Assembly: GCF_017114995.1 (NCBI RefSeq)
Contig: NZ_JABXKL010000058.1
Location: 1 to 64,000, forward strand
Length of the DNA stretch: 64,000 nt
Origin: Nostoc sp. NMS9
GTDB taxonomy: Bacteria > Cyanobacteriota > Cyanobacteriia > Cyanobacteriales > Nostocaceae
Reading direction: 5' to 3'
Part shown: positions 16,751 through 26,639 of the stretch, piece after piece
How the letters are laid out: each line of letters opens with the position of its first letter
Position numbering within the stretch: position 1 is the stretch's first letter
Position numbers and translations under genes: made by a program
The notes under the pieces: generated by a model
Seen by the model: the letters and a program-made list of their open reading frames with translations, nothing else
Databases searched by the model: none
Told to the model about the DNA's origin: nothing

Positions 16751-16898
16751 TTTGACTGTACTTGTGTGAGTCTCTATAAAAATTTTGGCTTATAGCTGTA
16801 GCATGATTTACAACTGATTTGCCTAAAATTCTATGATACTTACATTGGAGCGCTTGCCGTTGGTGTACTTCCTATCTCACTCCTAACTCCCTACTTAT

Positions 16899-17843
16899 TC
16901 ACTTTCCGTAGTAAACTCTGGCATTACCGTATCCGAGCTTTCGCATATACCTGTTCCATTCCTCAGCTTGGAATCGATTGGCGAAAGGCCCTACTGCTAC
17001 GTGTGGGCCTCGTGGTTGCGTCCTTTCGAGGACTCCGCCAGATCGTCCTAAATCTTGTGTCAATCCGCCTAAATTCTGCCTAACTTGTGCTGCGATCGCA
17101 GGTAATTGTTCGGAAGTGGTGGGAATGGCGACATAATATCTAGAGGCCCGCCTATTAGCATTTATATTATTGCGATCGTCTTTATAGTTGCCGTTGTCTG
17201 TATTTATTTCCTGTCCGTTACCAAAGCTGATAATTCGGGCGTTATATATGCCTCGTGACTGTAGCTCATTCACCCGTTGTTGGGCGTTGGCTACTCTGTT
17301 AAAAACTCCTGACTGAATTACATTCCGACCTTGAAACTGGCGAATGTAAGCACTGGGTTCAATCTGACGTATTGCTTGTAGTGTCTGGAAATCACTACCA
17401 TCAACATAAACTAAATAGCGCTCAAAGTTCTGGTTATATTGACTAAACTGTGAAGGTTGAGAGGGCTGAAAATTTTGCTCAAATTGATTGTTCTGTAATG
17501 GTTCAGGGGGCTGAAAGTTCTGCTCAAATTGATTGTTCTGTAATGGTTGGGAGGGCTGAAAGTTAACTTCCGGTTGATTGAAGTCCTCTGCTTGACTTGG
17601 TTGTAACTGCGGTGATGGCTGTTGACCAAAGGGAATTGGCGGTGGCGGTAAAATCTCACCAGTTTCTTGAGCCAATAGCACTTTGCTGTTGAAGATTTGT
17701 GCTTGTGCTGGGGTAGAGTCGGGAATCAGTACTAAGCATCCTCCCACTAACAAAAAGAGAAGTCTGATCGTGGGCTTCCAACCCTGAGAACTTTGGCGCA
17801 GCATTTGAAATGGGATAAATTGACTTGATATTCCTCTCGACAT
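16899..17843 (-). CDS. Secreted protein with SPOR-like repeats
   Basis: A 314-residue protein of unknown role. An N-terminal signal or anchor (about residues 24-49, LLFLLVGGCLVLIPDSTPAQAQ) is followed by a Pro/Gln-rich linker. The linker has two or three copies of a QPLQNNQFEQNFQPPE unit. Two alpha/beta segments follow (about 141-207 and 232-312) with YLVYVDGSD...QAIRQIEP and YYVAIPTTSEQL. Each segment resembles a SPOR domain, which binds denuded peptidoglycan. The evidence is pattern only. Confidence 0.75.
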   Translation of the reverse strand: MSRGISSQFIPFQMLRQSSQGWKPTIRLLFLLVGGCLVLIPDSTPAQAQIFNSKVLLAQETGEILPPPPIPFGQQPSPQLQPSQAEDFNQPEVNFQPSQPLQNNQFEQNFQPPEPLQNNQFEQNFQPSQPSQFSQYNQNFERYLVYVDGSDFQTLQAIRQIEPSAYIRQFQGRNVIQSGVFNRVANAQQRVNELQSRGIYNARIISFGNGQEINTDNGNYKDDRNNINANRRASRYYVAIPTTSEQLPAIAAQVRQNLGGLTQDLGRSGGVLERTQPRGPHVAVGPFANRFQAEEWNRYMRKLGYGNARVYYGK

Positions 17844-18123
17844 AATAGTTAGAAAGTAGTCACAGTATTTTTAGGTAATTTCCATCAGGAACTTATTAGT
17901 TCACCGTTGTAGCAACTATATAGCGTTAACGTAAAGTTACCTCATCTGCGTGGCAAAAAATACATCTGTAATTAATCTTAGATGAAAGAGTGAATAGCGA
18001 TGTCTAGGATTGGCTACGCCGATGCTAATTCAGTGACTTTAAAACTGAAGCGCTTTAGTAGCAAGGCTTTTAAGAGTGTGTGCTACAATTGGACAACCAC
18101 GCAGCTATCGTGTCGTGCTTTGT

Positions 18124-19179
18124 ATGAAAAAAGTCGTCGTTGGTCTTTCTGGTGGCGTTGACAGTTCCACGGCCGCAGCTATCCTGCACCATCAGGGCTA
18201 TGAAGTGATTGGTTTGACTCTTTGGCTAATGAAAGGCAAAGGTCAATGTTGCTCTGAAGGTATGATCGACGCGGCTGATATCTGTGAACAATTGGGCGTT
18301 CCCCATCAGATTGTCGATATTCGGGATCTGTTTCAGACGCATATTGTCGATTACCTAGTAACTGGTTACAGTGCTGGAATTACGCCTTTGCCTTGCTCTC
18401 AGTGCAATAAAACAGTGAAGTTTGGGCCAATGGTGCAGTATGCTCGTGAAGAATTGGGATGCGATCGCATTGCTACTGGTCATTATGCCCGAATTAGCTA
18501 TGATGAAGCAACTCGACGTTACCAGTTATTAAGGGCTATTGACCGCAACAAAGACCAGTCATACTTCCTCTATGATTTGTCTCAAGATTTACTTGCAGCA
18601 ACGATATTTCCTTTGGGCGAACTAGAAAAAACTGACACGCGCCGGATTGCAACTGAATACGGACTGAAAACTGCTGACAAACCAGAAAGTCAAGACTTAT
18701 GCTTAGTGGAAAGTAACGGTTCCATGCGGGCATTTTTGGATAAATATTTAGCTCCTAAAACAGGCGATATTGTCGATATTACAGGCAAAGTTTTGGGACA
18801 GCATGATGGTGTCCATCACTACACCATTGGGCAACGCAAAGGCTTGGGGATTGCTGCTGCCGAACCGTTGTATGTGATTGAATTAGATGCGGAAAATAAT
18901 AAAGTAGTAGTAGGCGATCGCACCAAGGTAACTCAACCAGAATGCACTGTAAATCGGGTAAATTGGGTTTCTATTGCTGAACCATCCACCCCAATTCATG
19001 CCCAAGTGCAAATTCGCTATCGTTCAACGGCTACACCAGTGACGGTGATTCCGTTGGAAAACTCCCGTGTGCGTTTGGTGTTTGATGAACCCCAAATCAG
19101 CATTACCCCCGGACAAGCGGCGGTGTGGTACGACGGGGAAAAAGTGTTAGGTGGCGGAATTATTGAACAGTTTAGTTGA
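18124..19179 (+). CDS. mnmA: tRNA-specific 2-thiouridylase
   Basis: A 351-residue cytosolic enzyme that thiolates U34 of tRNAs for Lys, Glu and Gln. The PP-loop GLSGGVDSS is at residues 7-15. One catalytic Cys lies in [11 protein letters not shown] and the second in ESQDLCLVE. The C-terminal beta-barrel contains [13 protein letters not shown] start at ATG 18124 ([11 protein letters not shown]), because the 16 codons before it do not belong to the family. The length matches known MnmA proteins. Confidence 0.95.
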   Translation: MKKVVVGLSGGVDSSTAAAILHHQGYEVIGLTLWLMKGKGQCCSEGMIDAADICEQLGVPHQIVDIRDLFQTHIVDYLVTGYSAGITPLPCSQCNKTVKFGPMVQYAREELGCDRIATGHYARISYDEATRRYQLLRAIDRNKDQSYFLYDLSQDLLAATIFPLGELEKTDTRRIATEYGLKTADKPESQDLCLVESNGSMRAFLDKYLAPKTGDIVDITGKVLGQHDGVHHYTIGQRKGLGIAAAEPLYVIELDAENNKVVVGDRTKVTQPECTVNRVNWVSIAEPSTPIHAQVQIRYRSTATPVTVIPLENSRVRLVFDEPQISITPGQAAVWYDGEKVLGGGIIEQFS

Positions 19180-19369
19180 ACCCAACTCCGCTTTTGGTAG
19201 AAGCCAAAACTGCTCCTCCTGTGAACTTCAGATAGGCAAAAGCTGCCCTGAATTTTGGAGGGGTATTTTTGTGTTTAAATTGGATAATAATGCTAAAAAA
19301 AGAGCTAATAACTGATCCTTTTCAGGTCTTACTGTTTGTTATACATAGCATTGCTCATACAAGAATTTT

Positions 19370-20065
19370 ATGGGGGTTTACGGTGTTTGGTGGTTTTTCA
19401 AGGTTGAAGAGTCTGATTGGACTGAGATTAAGTCTGAGTTTGATAGAGCAGCGGTGGGAGTAGGCAGTCTGCCTGAAGTTCAACCGTTTATTTTGCGCCC
19501 TGTGGCATCGCCTGTTACGCCAAAATATGCTGAAGCAGTTGTCGCGGGTGTGCTGGCTGGTGAGGAACTAGGTAAGCGGCTTTTTCATCCCCCGTTTCAC
19601 GAGCTAGCATTCAAAATTCTGATAGAGAAACCTGACTGGGAGTCCGATGAGCGCCTAGTTGAATTAGCTTTACAATCACGAGTCTTGCCCACTGTCGTGC
19701 TGATAACGGGCATAGATCACAATCGGTTTGCTCAACTGCCCGGTTATTTGGGAAATATGCTGCTCCATCCGCAAGAGGTAGCTAGTGTTTTAGAATTAGT
19801 CTCGCACACGCTAGATGTTGACTGGCAAAGCTATTCTACTAAAGCCAAGTCTACTTTAGACTACGGTGGTCCCCCTGGCTCAGACTTCGACCGTGATGCT
19901 GACGCAGATGTAGCTGAAATCTTACACGCGCTCCCCAATGCTTTGCAGCAAGTAAAGAACGATGGGGTTGGTCTGCTGGTCTTAAGTTCGTGGGGTTTTC
20001 CAGATACAGATACTACTCAAAACTCTGATCCGGTACCAGAGTCGGATGACATTGAATTTTTTTAA
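19370..20065 (+). CDS. Hypothetical protein
   Basis: A 231-residue soluble protein that I do not recognise. It begins MGVYGVWWFFKVEESDW and ends in an acidic tail (VPESDDIEFF). An Asp-rich segment PPGSDFDRDADADVAE near residues 165-180 could bind a cation. No signal peptide or membrane helix is visible. It stands between mnmA and another hypothetical gene in the same direction, 190 bases from mnmA. Confidence 0.65.
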   Translation: MGVYGVWWFFKVEESDWTEIKSEFDRAAVGVGSLPEVQPFILRPVASPVTPKYAEAVVAGVLAGEELGKRLFHPPFHELAFKILIEKPDWESDERLVELALQSRVLPTVVLITGIDHNRFAQLPGYLGNMLLHPQEVASVLELVSHTLDVDWQSYSTKAKSTLDYGGPPGSDFDRDADADVAEILHALPNALQQVKNDGVGLLVLSSWGFPDTDTTQNSDPVPESDDIEFF

Positions 20066-20226
20066 TTAGGTTAAGTTCCTGCTGCTGCCATCGCTCTCTA
20101 ACTTTAGTTCTCATTTCTAATAACGTTATATCTACTCGACATTATATTGAAACCGTATTCAGTCGGATCGCGGGTATTTTCCCCAAATTTATTCATGCTT
20201 GTACTTTCAAGAGTTTTTACTGAAGG

Positions 20227-20661
20227 TTGAAGTATTTATTTTTCCATTTACCCTACAACAAGCATTCATTGAATAAGTTAAATGAGCAAGAATTGACCAA
20301 GAGAAATATTGTTCAATTGTTAACACAGTTGATTAACGCATATCAAAGTACTCGCACTGAACGACAAGAAATTGCTATTCAGTTCTCATCAGAAGATGAA
20401 GAGTTTTCACTTTTAGAAGAACTTGAACTTTTAACAGTAAATATTAGAGGTTATGCAAATCAAATTCAATCCACAGGTCACATTGTAAACAAAGACCAGG
20501 CAATTGAGCAATTACAAGCTCTGCGAGTTTTAAATGTACCTCAGATTGCGAATTTTTATTTTGGCAGTAATGGCAATTATGAACAGATAAAGAGTTACAT
20601 TAGAACGTTAGATTACTTGCGCTTACTACTGTTGGAATATTTGCAGTTCCAGAGTGACTAA
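20227..20661 (+). CDS. Hypothetical protein, start uncertain
   Basis: A 144-codon frame with no ATG at its head. The first usable starts are TTG at 20227 and TTG at 20270. The product is helical and acidic (LINAYQSTRTERQEIAIQFSSEDEEFSLLEELE). Its protein-like composition argues that it is real, but it may be the remainder of a longer gene. No domain is recognised. Confidence 0.5.
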   Translation: MKYLFFHLPYNKHSLNKLNEQELTKRNIVQLLTQLINAYQSTRTERQEIAIQFSSEDEEFSLLEELELLTVNIRGYANQIQSTGHIVNKDQAIEQLQALRVLNVPQIANFYFGSNGNYEQIKSYIRTLDYLRLLLLEYLQFQSD

Positions 20662-20673
20662 AATCATTACTGA

Positions 20674-20793
20674 TTAACCTTGGTTTGACCTTTTATGCTT
20701 GGCGATTCTTTCGCACACAGCTTGGCATATATCTTCCAAATCGGCAGGAGTCATCTCAGTTGAATTTCCAGAATTGAGACTTTCTAAAAGCAT
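20674..20793 (-). CDS. Possible small ParD-like protein downstream of the Uma2 gene
   Basis: A 39-codon frame (MLLESLNSGN ... AKHKRSNQG) starting 14 bases after the stop of the Uma2-family gene. The frame is open upstream into the overlap (AERLEAM). The segment EMTPADLEDICQAVCERI resembles the C-terminal half of short antitoxin-type proteins. It is probably the truncated end of a longer gene. Confidence 0.4.
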   Translation of the reverse strand: MLLESLNSGNSTEMTPADLEDICQAVCERIAKHKRSNQG

Positions 20794-20806
20794 CGCTTCC
20801 AAACGT

Positions 20807-21457
20807 TCAGCCGCTTAATGCCCCTTCAAACTCTTTCAAAGCTTGTACGGTTCCTACTTGCCAAGCTCGTTCAACTGTAGCGGCAATAATTTGAGTTAGA
20901 GGGATATTTGGAAAGTTAGGACTGTTATCAGATTCGATGTAATGTCCATCTCTGAGTAAATAAATTCTCGGCTTTTTCCTATCGTAAATCCATAGTTCTG
21001 GAACAGCGATCGCTTCGTAAGCATCAAGAGTTGTTTTTGATGTCACATCTGTTTCAATTGCCAAATCAGGAGGCAGATCGTTTGGTTCCAGTTTACGACG
21101 ACCGATCATTCTTTGGTAATTCTGGATGTAGAAACAAGCATCTGGTTCTACCCCCGCTATATTTTCCCGCTTGAAGGTGGTTGAACCGAAGGGTTCATAA
21201 CTTTTCCTTGCGAGCTTCAGCAAGATTTTTACAAGATCCGAAATTAAGTCCTTTGATTTTTCGTGTTCGGGTAGAGGAACCATAATTTCTAACGTAGACT
21301 TGCTGTAAGCAACTCGTAGCGATCGCTTTTCCCCCAGTTCTTGCAAAATAGACTCAAATTCCTCCCAACTTATATCTTGAATAGACACTGTACTACCAGG
21401 TTCTAGCCGCATTTGGCTAACAGGTTTAACAACAGGGGATACAGCAGTCATAAGCAT
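20807..21457 (-). CDS. Uma2 family (DUF820) endonuclease-like protein
   Basis: A 216-residue protein of the PD-(D/E)XK-type Uma2/DUF820 family, strongly expanded in cyanobacteria. Conserved blocks are ISWEEFESILQEL, EIMVPLPEHEKS, VEPDACFYIQN, LPPDLAIETDVTSKTT with the Asp and Glu of the nuclease fold, and YEAIAVPELWIYD. The role is unproven; many copies are thought to derive from mobile or restriction-type genes. An ATG two codons in (21451) is an alternative start. Confidence 0.93.
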   Translation of the reverse strand: MLMTAVSPVVKPVSQMRLEPGSTVSIQDISWEEFESILQELGEKRSLRVAYSKSTLEIMVPLPEHEKSKDLISDLVKILLKLARKSYEPFGSTTFKRENIAGVEPDACFYIQNYQRMIGRRKLEPNDLPPDLAIETDVTSKTTLDAYEAIAVPELWIYDRKKPRIYLLRDGHYIESDNSPNFPNIPLTQIIAATVERAWQVGTVQALKEFEGALSG

Positions 21458-21644
21458 TTTCCTTATAAAGGAACTATTCTGAAACTTGAGGCTGGATTAG
21501 CTTTAGCGTAACCTAACCAGATCGCTTACAGGCTAGTTGCAAAATTTTCCTCCATTCCCTAAACTCTTTTTTTCTACGTACCAGCATTTGATAAGTTAGT
21601 ACATAATCTGAAACAATAACAGTAAAAGCAAAGAGGGGATTACG

Positions 21645-22823
21645 TTGAGTCACAATCCAGATGCCATAGCCCCCCACGGTGGACAGTTGGTTAACCGTAT
21701 CGCCACACCAGAACAAAGAGCAGAGTTTCTCTCAAAAGCTGACTTTTTGCCGCGAGTGCAACTTGACGATCGCGCCGTTTCCGATGTAGAAATGATTGCG
21801 ATCGGGGCTTTTAGTCCGCTGACGGGTTTTATGAACCAGGAAGACTACGATCGCACTGTGACAGAAATGCGATTAGCTAACGGTCTTGTGTGGTCAATCC
21901 CGATTACACTATCGGTAAGCGAAGAAGTAGCTTCTCCATTGCCAGAAGGCGGCTTAATCCGTCTGGATAACTCGATAGGCGAATTTATCGGAGTTTTGCA
22001 ACTCACGCAAAAATATCACTACGACAAAATCCGCGAAGCAATAAAAGTCTACCGTACTAATGATGTCAATCATCCTGGCGTGCAAGTACTCTATAACCAA
22101 GGTACTGTAAATCTGGCGGGTGATATTTGGTTGTTGCAACGCGAACCTCATCCCCAGTTTCCCAGTTACCAAATCGATCCAGCTGCCTCACGGCAACTAT
22201 TTCAAGACAAGGGTTGGAAAACCATCGTCGGCTTTCAAACTCGCAACCCCATCCACCGCGCCCATGAATATATTCAAAAGTGCGCCTTAGAAATCGTTGA
22301 TGGTCTATTTTTGCACCCATTAGTCGGGGCGACAAAAGAGGACGATATTGCTGCTGACGTGCGGATGCGCTGCTATGAAATTTTGCTAGAACATTACTAC
22401 CCCTTAGACCGGGTAACTTTGGCAATTAATCCCGCCGCAATGCGTTATGCTGGCCCTCGTGAGGCTATATTCCATGCTTTAGTCCGCAAAAACTACGGCT
22501 GTACTCACTTTATCGTCGGACGAGATCATGCTGGTGTCGGTGACTATTACGGCACTTACGACGCTCAATATATCTTTGATGAATTTGCGCCAAGTGAATT
22601 AGGCATTGTGCCGATGAAATTTGAACACGCTTTCTACTGCACGCGCACTAAGCAGATGGCAACATCTAAAACCAGTCCCAGCAGGCCAGAAGAACGCATT
22701 CACTTATCAGGGACAAAAGTCAGGGAAATGCTGCGGCAAGGTGAATTACCTCCACCAGAATTTTCCCGTCCAGAGGTAGCAGCTGAGTTGGCGCGGGCAA
22801 TGCGGATAGAAGTGCCGGTTTAG
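21645..22823 (+). CDS. sat: Sulfate adenylyltransferase (ATP sulfurylase)
   Basis: A 392-residue cytosolic enzyme that activates sulfate with ATP to adenosine phosphosulfate, the first step of assimilation. The ATP site [11 protein letters not shown] (residues 193-203) contains the HxxH motif. [12 protein letters not shown] and the C-terminal ISGTKVR-like block ([17 protein letters not shown]) follow. The length is normal for the homo-oligomeric bacterial form. The start is a TTG at 21645, supported by AGAGGGGAT about nine bases upstream; no ATG lies in the conserved N-terminal region. Confidence 0.96.
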   Translation: MSHNPDAIAPHGGQLVNRIATPEQRAEFLSKADFLPRVQLDDRAVSDVEMIAIGAFSPLTGFMNQEDYDRTVTEMRLANGLVWSIPITLSVSEEVASPLPEGGLIRLDNSIGEFIGVLQLTQKYHYDKIREAIKVYRTNDVNHPGVQVLYNQGTVNLAGDIWLLQREPHPQFPSYQIDPAASRQLFQDKGWKTIVGFQTRNPIHRAHEYIQKCALEIVDGLFLHPLVGATKEDDIAADVRMRCYEILLEHYYPLDRVTLAINPAAMRYAGPREAIFHALVRKNYGCTHFIVGRDHAGVGDYYGTYDAQYIFDEFAPSELGIVPMKFEHAFYCTRTKQMATSKTSPSRPEERIHLSGTKVREMLRQGELPPPEFSRPEVAAELARAMRIEVPV

Positions 22824-22969
22824 GGAATTGGGCATTGAGCATTGGGCATTGGTTATAAATTATTCTTCCCTGCTCCCCTGCTCCCCTGCTCCCCACATTT
22901 TTGTAACTTTACAATACAGAGTTCAGCCCTGTAAGCTGCTAACTGATAGCTGAGGGCTGATAGCTAATT

Positions 22970-25081
22970 ATGAAACGGCGCACGTTTTTACAGAGAATTG
23001 GCTCAATACTCGCGGTATTGGGGATAACTGAAGCTGAGTGGTTGTCTTTGGGAAATCGCTATTATCAGGCTTTGGCACAACCCAGTCCGCGTAAGTTGGC
23101 ATTGTTGATAGGTATTAACCAATACCCAAAAACTCCAGCCCTCAGTGGTTGTCTAACGGATGTGGAACTACAAAGAGAACTTTTAATTCATCGCTTTGGC
23201 TTCCAAGGGTCAGATATCCTAACCTTAACTGAGGAACAAGCTAGTAGAGAATTCATTGAGGCGGCTTTTTTGGATCATCTGGGTAAGCAAGCTAAACCCA
23301 GTGATGTGGTCGTCTTTCACTTTAGCGGTTATGGCAGTCGTGTCAAATTAGAGACATCACCAGAAACAATGCAAAATGCTCTGGTGCCAGCTAATGCCAG
23401 TCTGATTTTACAAGAAGAGAAAATAGTCAACTATATATTAGAAGAAACTCTACTGCTATTATTGCGATCGCTCCCTACAGAGCGAGTCACAGCAGTATTA
23501 GATACTAGCTATTATGCGCCAACTCCAGTATTAGGATTAAAAAGTCGTGCCCTTCCAGAATCAGTAGAGGCAAAGCTAGCAGCAGAAGAACTCGACTTTC
23601 TTCAACAACTTAAAACTCAGAAGTTACCTAGCACGCCGATTGTCTTAGCAGCTACCTCAAATCCCAAGCAGTCGGCGAGGGAAGAACTCTTTTCTGGTTT
23701 TAGTGCTGGGTTATTTACCTACGCCTTGACGCAGTATTTGTGGGAATTCACCCCAACTACCAGAATTCAAGTCGCCCTCTCGGATATGGAAAATTCTCTA
23801 TCCAAATTGGGTAGTAAACAGCAACCAGCGTTATTAAGTAGTCAAAAAAATCAACATCTAACGTCTTTACCGCCAGACGGTATTATTGGTGCAGAAGGCG
23901 CGGTGAGGGCGATTGAAGAAGACGGCAAAACAGTCCATCTGTGGTTAGCAGGATTACCGCCACAAGTGCTGCTATACTACGGAGTTAATTCTCGATTCAC
24001 CTTAGCAACAACAACAGAAGAATTAGTATTGCGATCGCGGACTGGGTTAACAGCAAAAGCGCAAATTTCCCAAATTGAAGGTGCAAATCCCCTACAAATC
24101 GGGCAACTTGTCCAAGAAGCAGTCCGGGTTTTACCCCGAAATATCCATTTAATAATTGCTTTGGATACTGGATTGGAAAGAATTGAGCGGGTAGACGCTA
24201 CAAGTGCCTTTGCTGCATTTCCCCATATCTCCACCGTAGTCGCAGGGGAAAAACCAGCTGATTATTTATTTGCCAAACTACAGCAAACACCTAGTCGTTA
24301 TGGTTTATTTTCTCTTAGTGGCGAACTAATTTCTAATGCCACGGGGGAAGCAGGAGAAGCAGTAAAATTAACAGTGCAAAAGTTAGCGCCAAAATTATCA
24401 ACCTTATTAGCAGCCAAGTTATGGCGACTTACAGAAAATCAAGGTTCTTCCCGCTTGGCTCTCAAGATAACCTTAGAAATGATTAACAACATATCGCCTC
24501 GCGTTATCATGCAGCGCAAAACAGTACGAAATTTCAAAACTGAAACTTCGATTCAAAAATCACTCCCCACACCGATTGTCCCTATCGGTAGTCGAATGCA
24601 ATATCGGGTAGAAAACCAGAGCGATCGCCCAGTATATTTAATCTTGCTGGGATTAAACAATAATCATACAGCGATCGCCTTATATTCTTGGGAAACCCCC
24701 CAAGAACCAAACACTGCGGACACCAAGCCTCTGCTTAAAGAAGTCGTCATCGCTCCAGGTGAAACCCTCACCCTACCCCAAACTAATACTGTTTCCGAAT
24801 GGGTGATTTCAGGGCCAGCTTCTGAGTGCGAACACCAAGTGATTTTTAGTACTGCCCCCTTTAACGGAACTCTCGCCGTCTTGAACACTGCCAAGTATTC
24901 CACAGCCGAACAAGGACCAATTGGCCCATTGTTGAATTCCTTAGATGTTGTACAAGCCTTGCTACAAGACTTACATAACGCTAGTGCCTTCAAAACAGAG
25001 ATGAACGGCACAGCAGCCGATTCACATAGCTTGGATGTGAATAATTGGGCAAGTCTTAGCTTTAGTTTTCAAGTGTTTTGA
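22970..25081 (+). CDS. Pseudo-orthocaspase (caspase-fold protein without the catalytic dyad)
   Basis: A 703-residue protein. Residues 1-37 form a signal sequence beginning KRRTFLQRIG, which may be a Tat or Sec signal. A caspase p20 fold follows (RKLALLIGINQYP at 41, SDVVVFHFSGYGS at 111-123, VTAVLDTSYYA at 173-183). Where active members have SGHG and D(T/C)C, this one has Tyr121 and Ser180, so the His-Cys dyad is lost. The C-terminal third (about 535-703) resembles the DUF4384 beta-domain (YRVENQSDRPVYLILLGL). It is probably a binding or regulatory protein in the periplasm. Such Tyr-Ser variants are known among cyanobacterial orthocaspases. Confidence 0.9.
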   Translation: MKRRTFLQRIGSILAVLGITEAEWLSLGNRYYQALAQPSPRKLALLIGINQYPKTPALSGCLTDVELQRELLIHRFGFQGSDILTLTEEQASREFIEAAFLDHLGKQAKPSDVVVFHFSGYGSRVKLETSPETMQNALVPANASLILQEEKIVNYILEETLLLLLRSLPTERVTAVLDTSYYAPTPVLGLKSRALPESVEAKLAAEELDFLQQLKTQKLPSTPIVLAATSNPKQSAREELFSGFSAGLFTYALTQYLWEFTPTTRIQVALSDMENSLSKLGSKQQPALLSSQKNQHLTSLPPDGIIGAEGAVRAIEEDGKTVHLWLAGLPPQVLLYYGVNSRFTLATTTEELVLRSRTGLTAKAQISQIEGANPLQIGQLVQEAVRVLPRNIHLIIALDTGLERIERVDATSAFAAFPHISTVVAGEKPADYLFAKLQQTPSRYGLFSLSGELISNATGEAGEAVKLTVQKLAPKLSTLLAAKLWRLTENQGSSRLALKITLEMINNISPRVIMQRKTVRNFKTETSIQKSLPTPIVPIGSRMQYRVENQSDRPVYLILLGLNNNHTAIALYSWETPQEPNTADTKPLLKEVVIAPGETLTLPQTNTVSEWVISGPASECEHQVIFSTAPFNGTLAVLNTAKYSTAEQGPIGPLLNSLDVVQALLQDLHNASAFKTEMNGTAADSHSLDVNNWASLSFSFQVF

Positions 25082-25160
25082 CCTCTCCCCGGCATAAATG
25101 CGCGGGGATTCTAAACTGTTGCTACGGGGAGGGCTGAAGCCACTCCCCGTAGCTTTTTAG
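25080..25160 (-). ncRNA. Candidate omega-RNA 3' region at the end of tnpB
   Basis: At the 3' end of tnpB (low coordinates) two stable hairpins lie in succession: a 10-bp perfect stem GCTACGGGGA/TCCCCGTAGC and a smaller TCCCC stem. In TnpB systems the guide RNA overlaps the tnpB 3' end and reaches the element's right end. This is inference from position and structure; neither transcript ends nor guide boundary can be set. Confidence 0.4.
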
Positions 25161-26409
25161 TTTTGGTTTCCCAGATGCGATATCTGGTAGCAAGGGTCAA
25201 AACTTGCCTACAGACCTTGACTAGACTTAAGCCTAGTTGTGTCTCTACTTTGCGAAGTATATTCGCTGCACCATTTAAATCGGCGTTGATTAGCTGTCCT
25301 TTGGCTGTCCGATACATCCCACGCTTGATTCGTTTCCCACTTGGTGTCCACCCTTCGGGTTTTGCGCCGAATGTAGGCAGAAAATCGCCGTCTAAAAAAC
25401 TAGTTTTACTGGTATATGATTCTTCAGTTTCAACAAAATTGATGCGATATTCTTCACACAATTGCTTGATTCTTTCTTTGAGCTTGGCAGTTGGTATCTG
25501 CACAAAAGATTGAGTTGTCTTACCAAGCTTTGCTTCTTGTCGTTGCCCTTGATTCCACCCAAAAACAACTGTACCAATTTGATGCTTAACGCAATGGTCA
25601 ACAACCAGTCTTGCGGCTTTATTAATTCCATCTCGCATCTGGCGATTCCGTTTCTCTGTTATATATGCTAACTGTTCATCCCAGTATCCTTGCGCTTTAC
25701 CTTCTTTTAATGTGCTAACACGTTTGTTGTACCACTGATTAAGTGATTTAACTTTGCGCCCATCAACAATAAAGCTAGTTCCAATACTGGAGACACAGCT
25801 TAACCAGTTGTTGATACCTGGGTCTATTGCTAAAGCAGACTGAGGATTTAGTTTTAAGTCTGGTGTTGGCTCAAATTTATAGACAAACTCGATATAGAAA
25901 CACTGATTTCTAGGCAGTATTCGCAGTTCCTTAACGTCTTCAAACTTTAAGTTAGACGGCCTAGTTACGGTGAAACTATCCAATTTAAACCAACGCTTAA
26001 CAGTGTTACCTAAAGGGATTTTGATACTGTCTCCTACAAGTTTTAATGCTTGTTTAGGATATGTAACCAAAGCATAACCAGCGCCTTTGCGATACTTGGG
26101 CAACTTTGGCTTAAAGTGCAATTCGCCTTTGTTGTACTTCTTGTCTAGTTCCTTGAAAGATTTAAAGGACTCAGCAACAGACCTTAATATTTGTTGCGCC
26201 GCTTGAGAATGAAGTACTTGATAGTGTTTGTTAGACTTGTACTCCTTCTCAAGGTCATATTTACCAATAAGTTTTTTGGTTTTTAAATATAGCTGACGTG
26301 CGTAATAAATACCGCAATTAGTCAGCTGGTGAGATTCTGAGCAAATGAACTCAAGTACTGCTTTTAACTCATCATTAGCATTAATTAAATTTTGCTGACA
26401 TCCATACAT
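25111..26409 (-). CDS. tnpB: RNA-guided TnpB family nuclease with rearranged active site
   Basis: A 432-residue TnpB/OrfB protein of the RuvC-fold RNA-guided nucleases, ancestors of Cas12. RuvC-I Asp196 lies in AIDPGINN. The third acidic residue, Asp377, lies in NADLNGAANILRK. At the usual RuvC-II glutamate position the sequence is VVFGWNQGQRQ, without an acid; the glutamate may be supplied by ETEESYTSKTS (Glu327-Glu330). The usual CxxC zinc-finger pairs are missing (TSFLDGDFLPTFGAK in their place). AGGAGG precedes the ATG at ideal spacing. The 3' end of the gene is expected to overlap a guide (omega) RNA. Confidence 0.93.
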   Translation of the reverse strand: MYGCQQNLINANDELKAVLEFICSESHQLTNCGIYYARQLYLKTKKLIGKYDLEKEYKSNKHYQVLHSQAAQQILRSVAESFKSFKELDKKYNKGELHFKPKLPKYRKGAGYALVTYPKQALKLVGDSIKIPLGNTVKRWFKLDSFTVTRPSNLKFEDVKELRILPRNQCFYIEFVYKFEPTPDLKLNPQSALAIDPGINNWLSCVSSIGTSFIVDGRKVKSLNQWYNKRVSTLKEGKAQGYWDEQLAYITEKRNRQMRDGINKAARLVVDHCVKHQIGTVVFGWNQGQRQEAKLGKTTQSFVQIPTAKLKERIKQLCEEYRINFVETEESYTSKTSFLDGDFLPTFGAKPEGWTPSGKRIKRGMYRTAKGQLINADLNGAANILRKVETQLGLSLVKVCRQVLTLATRYRIWETKTKKLRGVASALPVATV

Positions 26410-26466
26410 TTGTTTTTCCTCCTGTCCTATATGCTAACATGAATGTGTCACTATCGTGTCTCGTTT

Positions 26467-26619
26467 ATGGCAAAAAAAGAATTACATATTAGGATTACAG
26501 AACGCAGAATGAACAAACTGCGCTTATATGCAGCCACTAAAGATAAAACTATTACTCAGGTTGTTGAAGAATTGCTTGACACTCTGCCTGAAATCAAGGA
26601 TATATTACAGGCAGGTTAA
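26467..26619 (+). CDS. Small ribbon-helix-helix-like protein next to tnpB
   Basis: A 50-residue protein (MAKKELHIRITERRMNKLRL ... PEIKDILQAG), divergent from tnpB with 57 bases between the starts. An N-terminal beta strand followed by two helices (RRMNKLRLYAATKDKTITQV, VEELLDTLPEI) fits a ribbon-helix-helix DNA-binding protein, so it could repress the shared promoter region. A hairpin right at its stop (26610-26627) followed by T residues may be its terminator. Confidence 0.7.
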   Translation: MAKKELHIRITERRMNKLRLYAATKDKTITQVVEELLDTLPEIKDILQAG

Positions 26620-26637
26620 AACCTGCCGAGTCGTTTT
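26610..26637 (+). terminator. Hairpin at the end of the small ribbon-helix-helix gene
   Basis: A perfect 8-bp stem, GGCAGGTT and AACCTGCC around AA, followed by GAGTCGTTTTT. It works as a terminator and may also be the left-end hairpin of the TnpB element. Confidence 0.6.
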
Positions 26638-26639
26638 TC

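Noticed and set aside
19269-19463. 64-codon open frame overlapping the start of the 231-residue hypothetical gene
   Set aside because: It overlaps a longer frame with better composition and has no supporting features.
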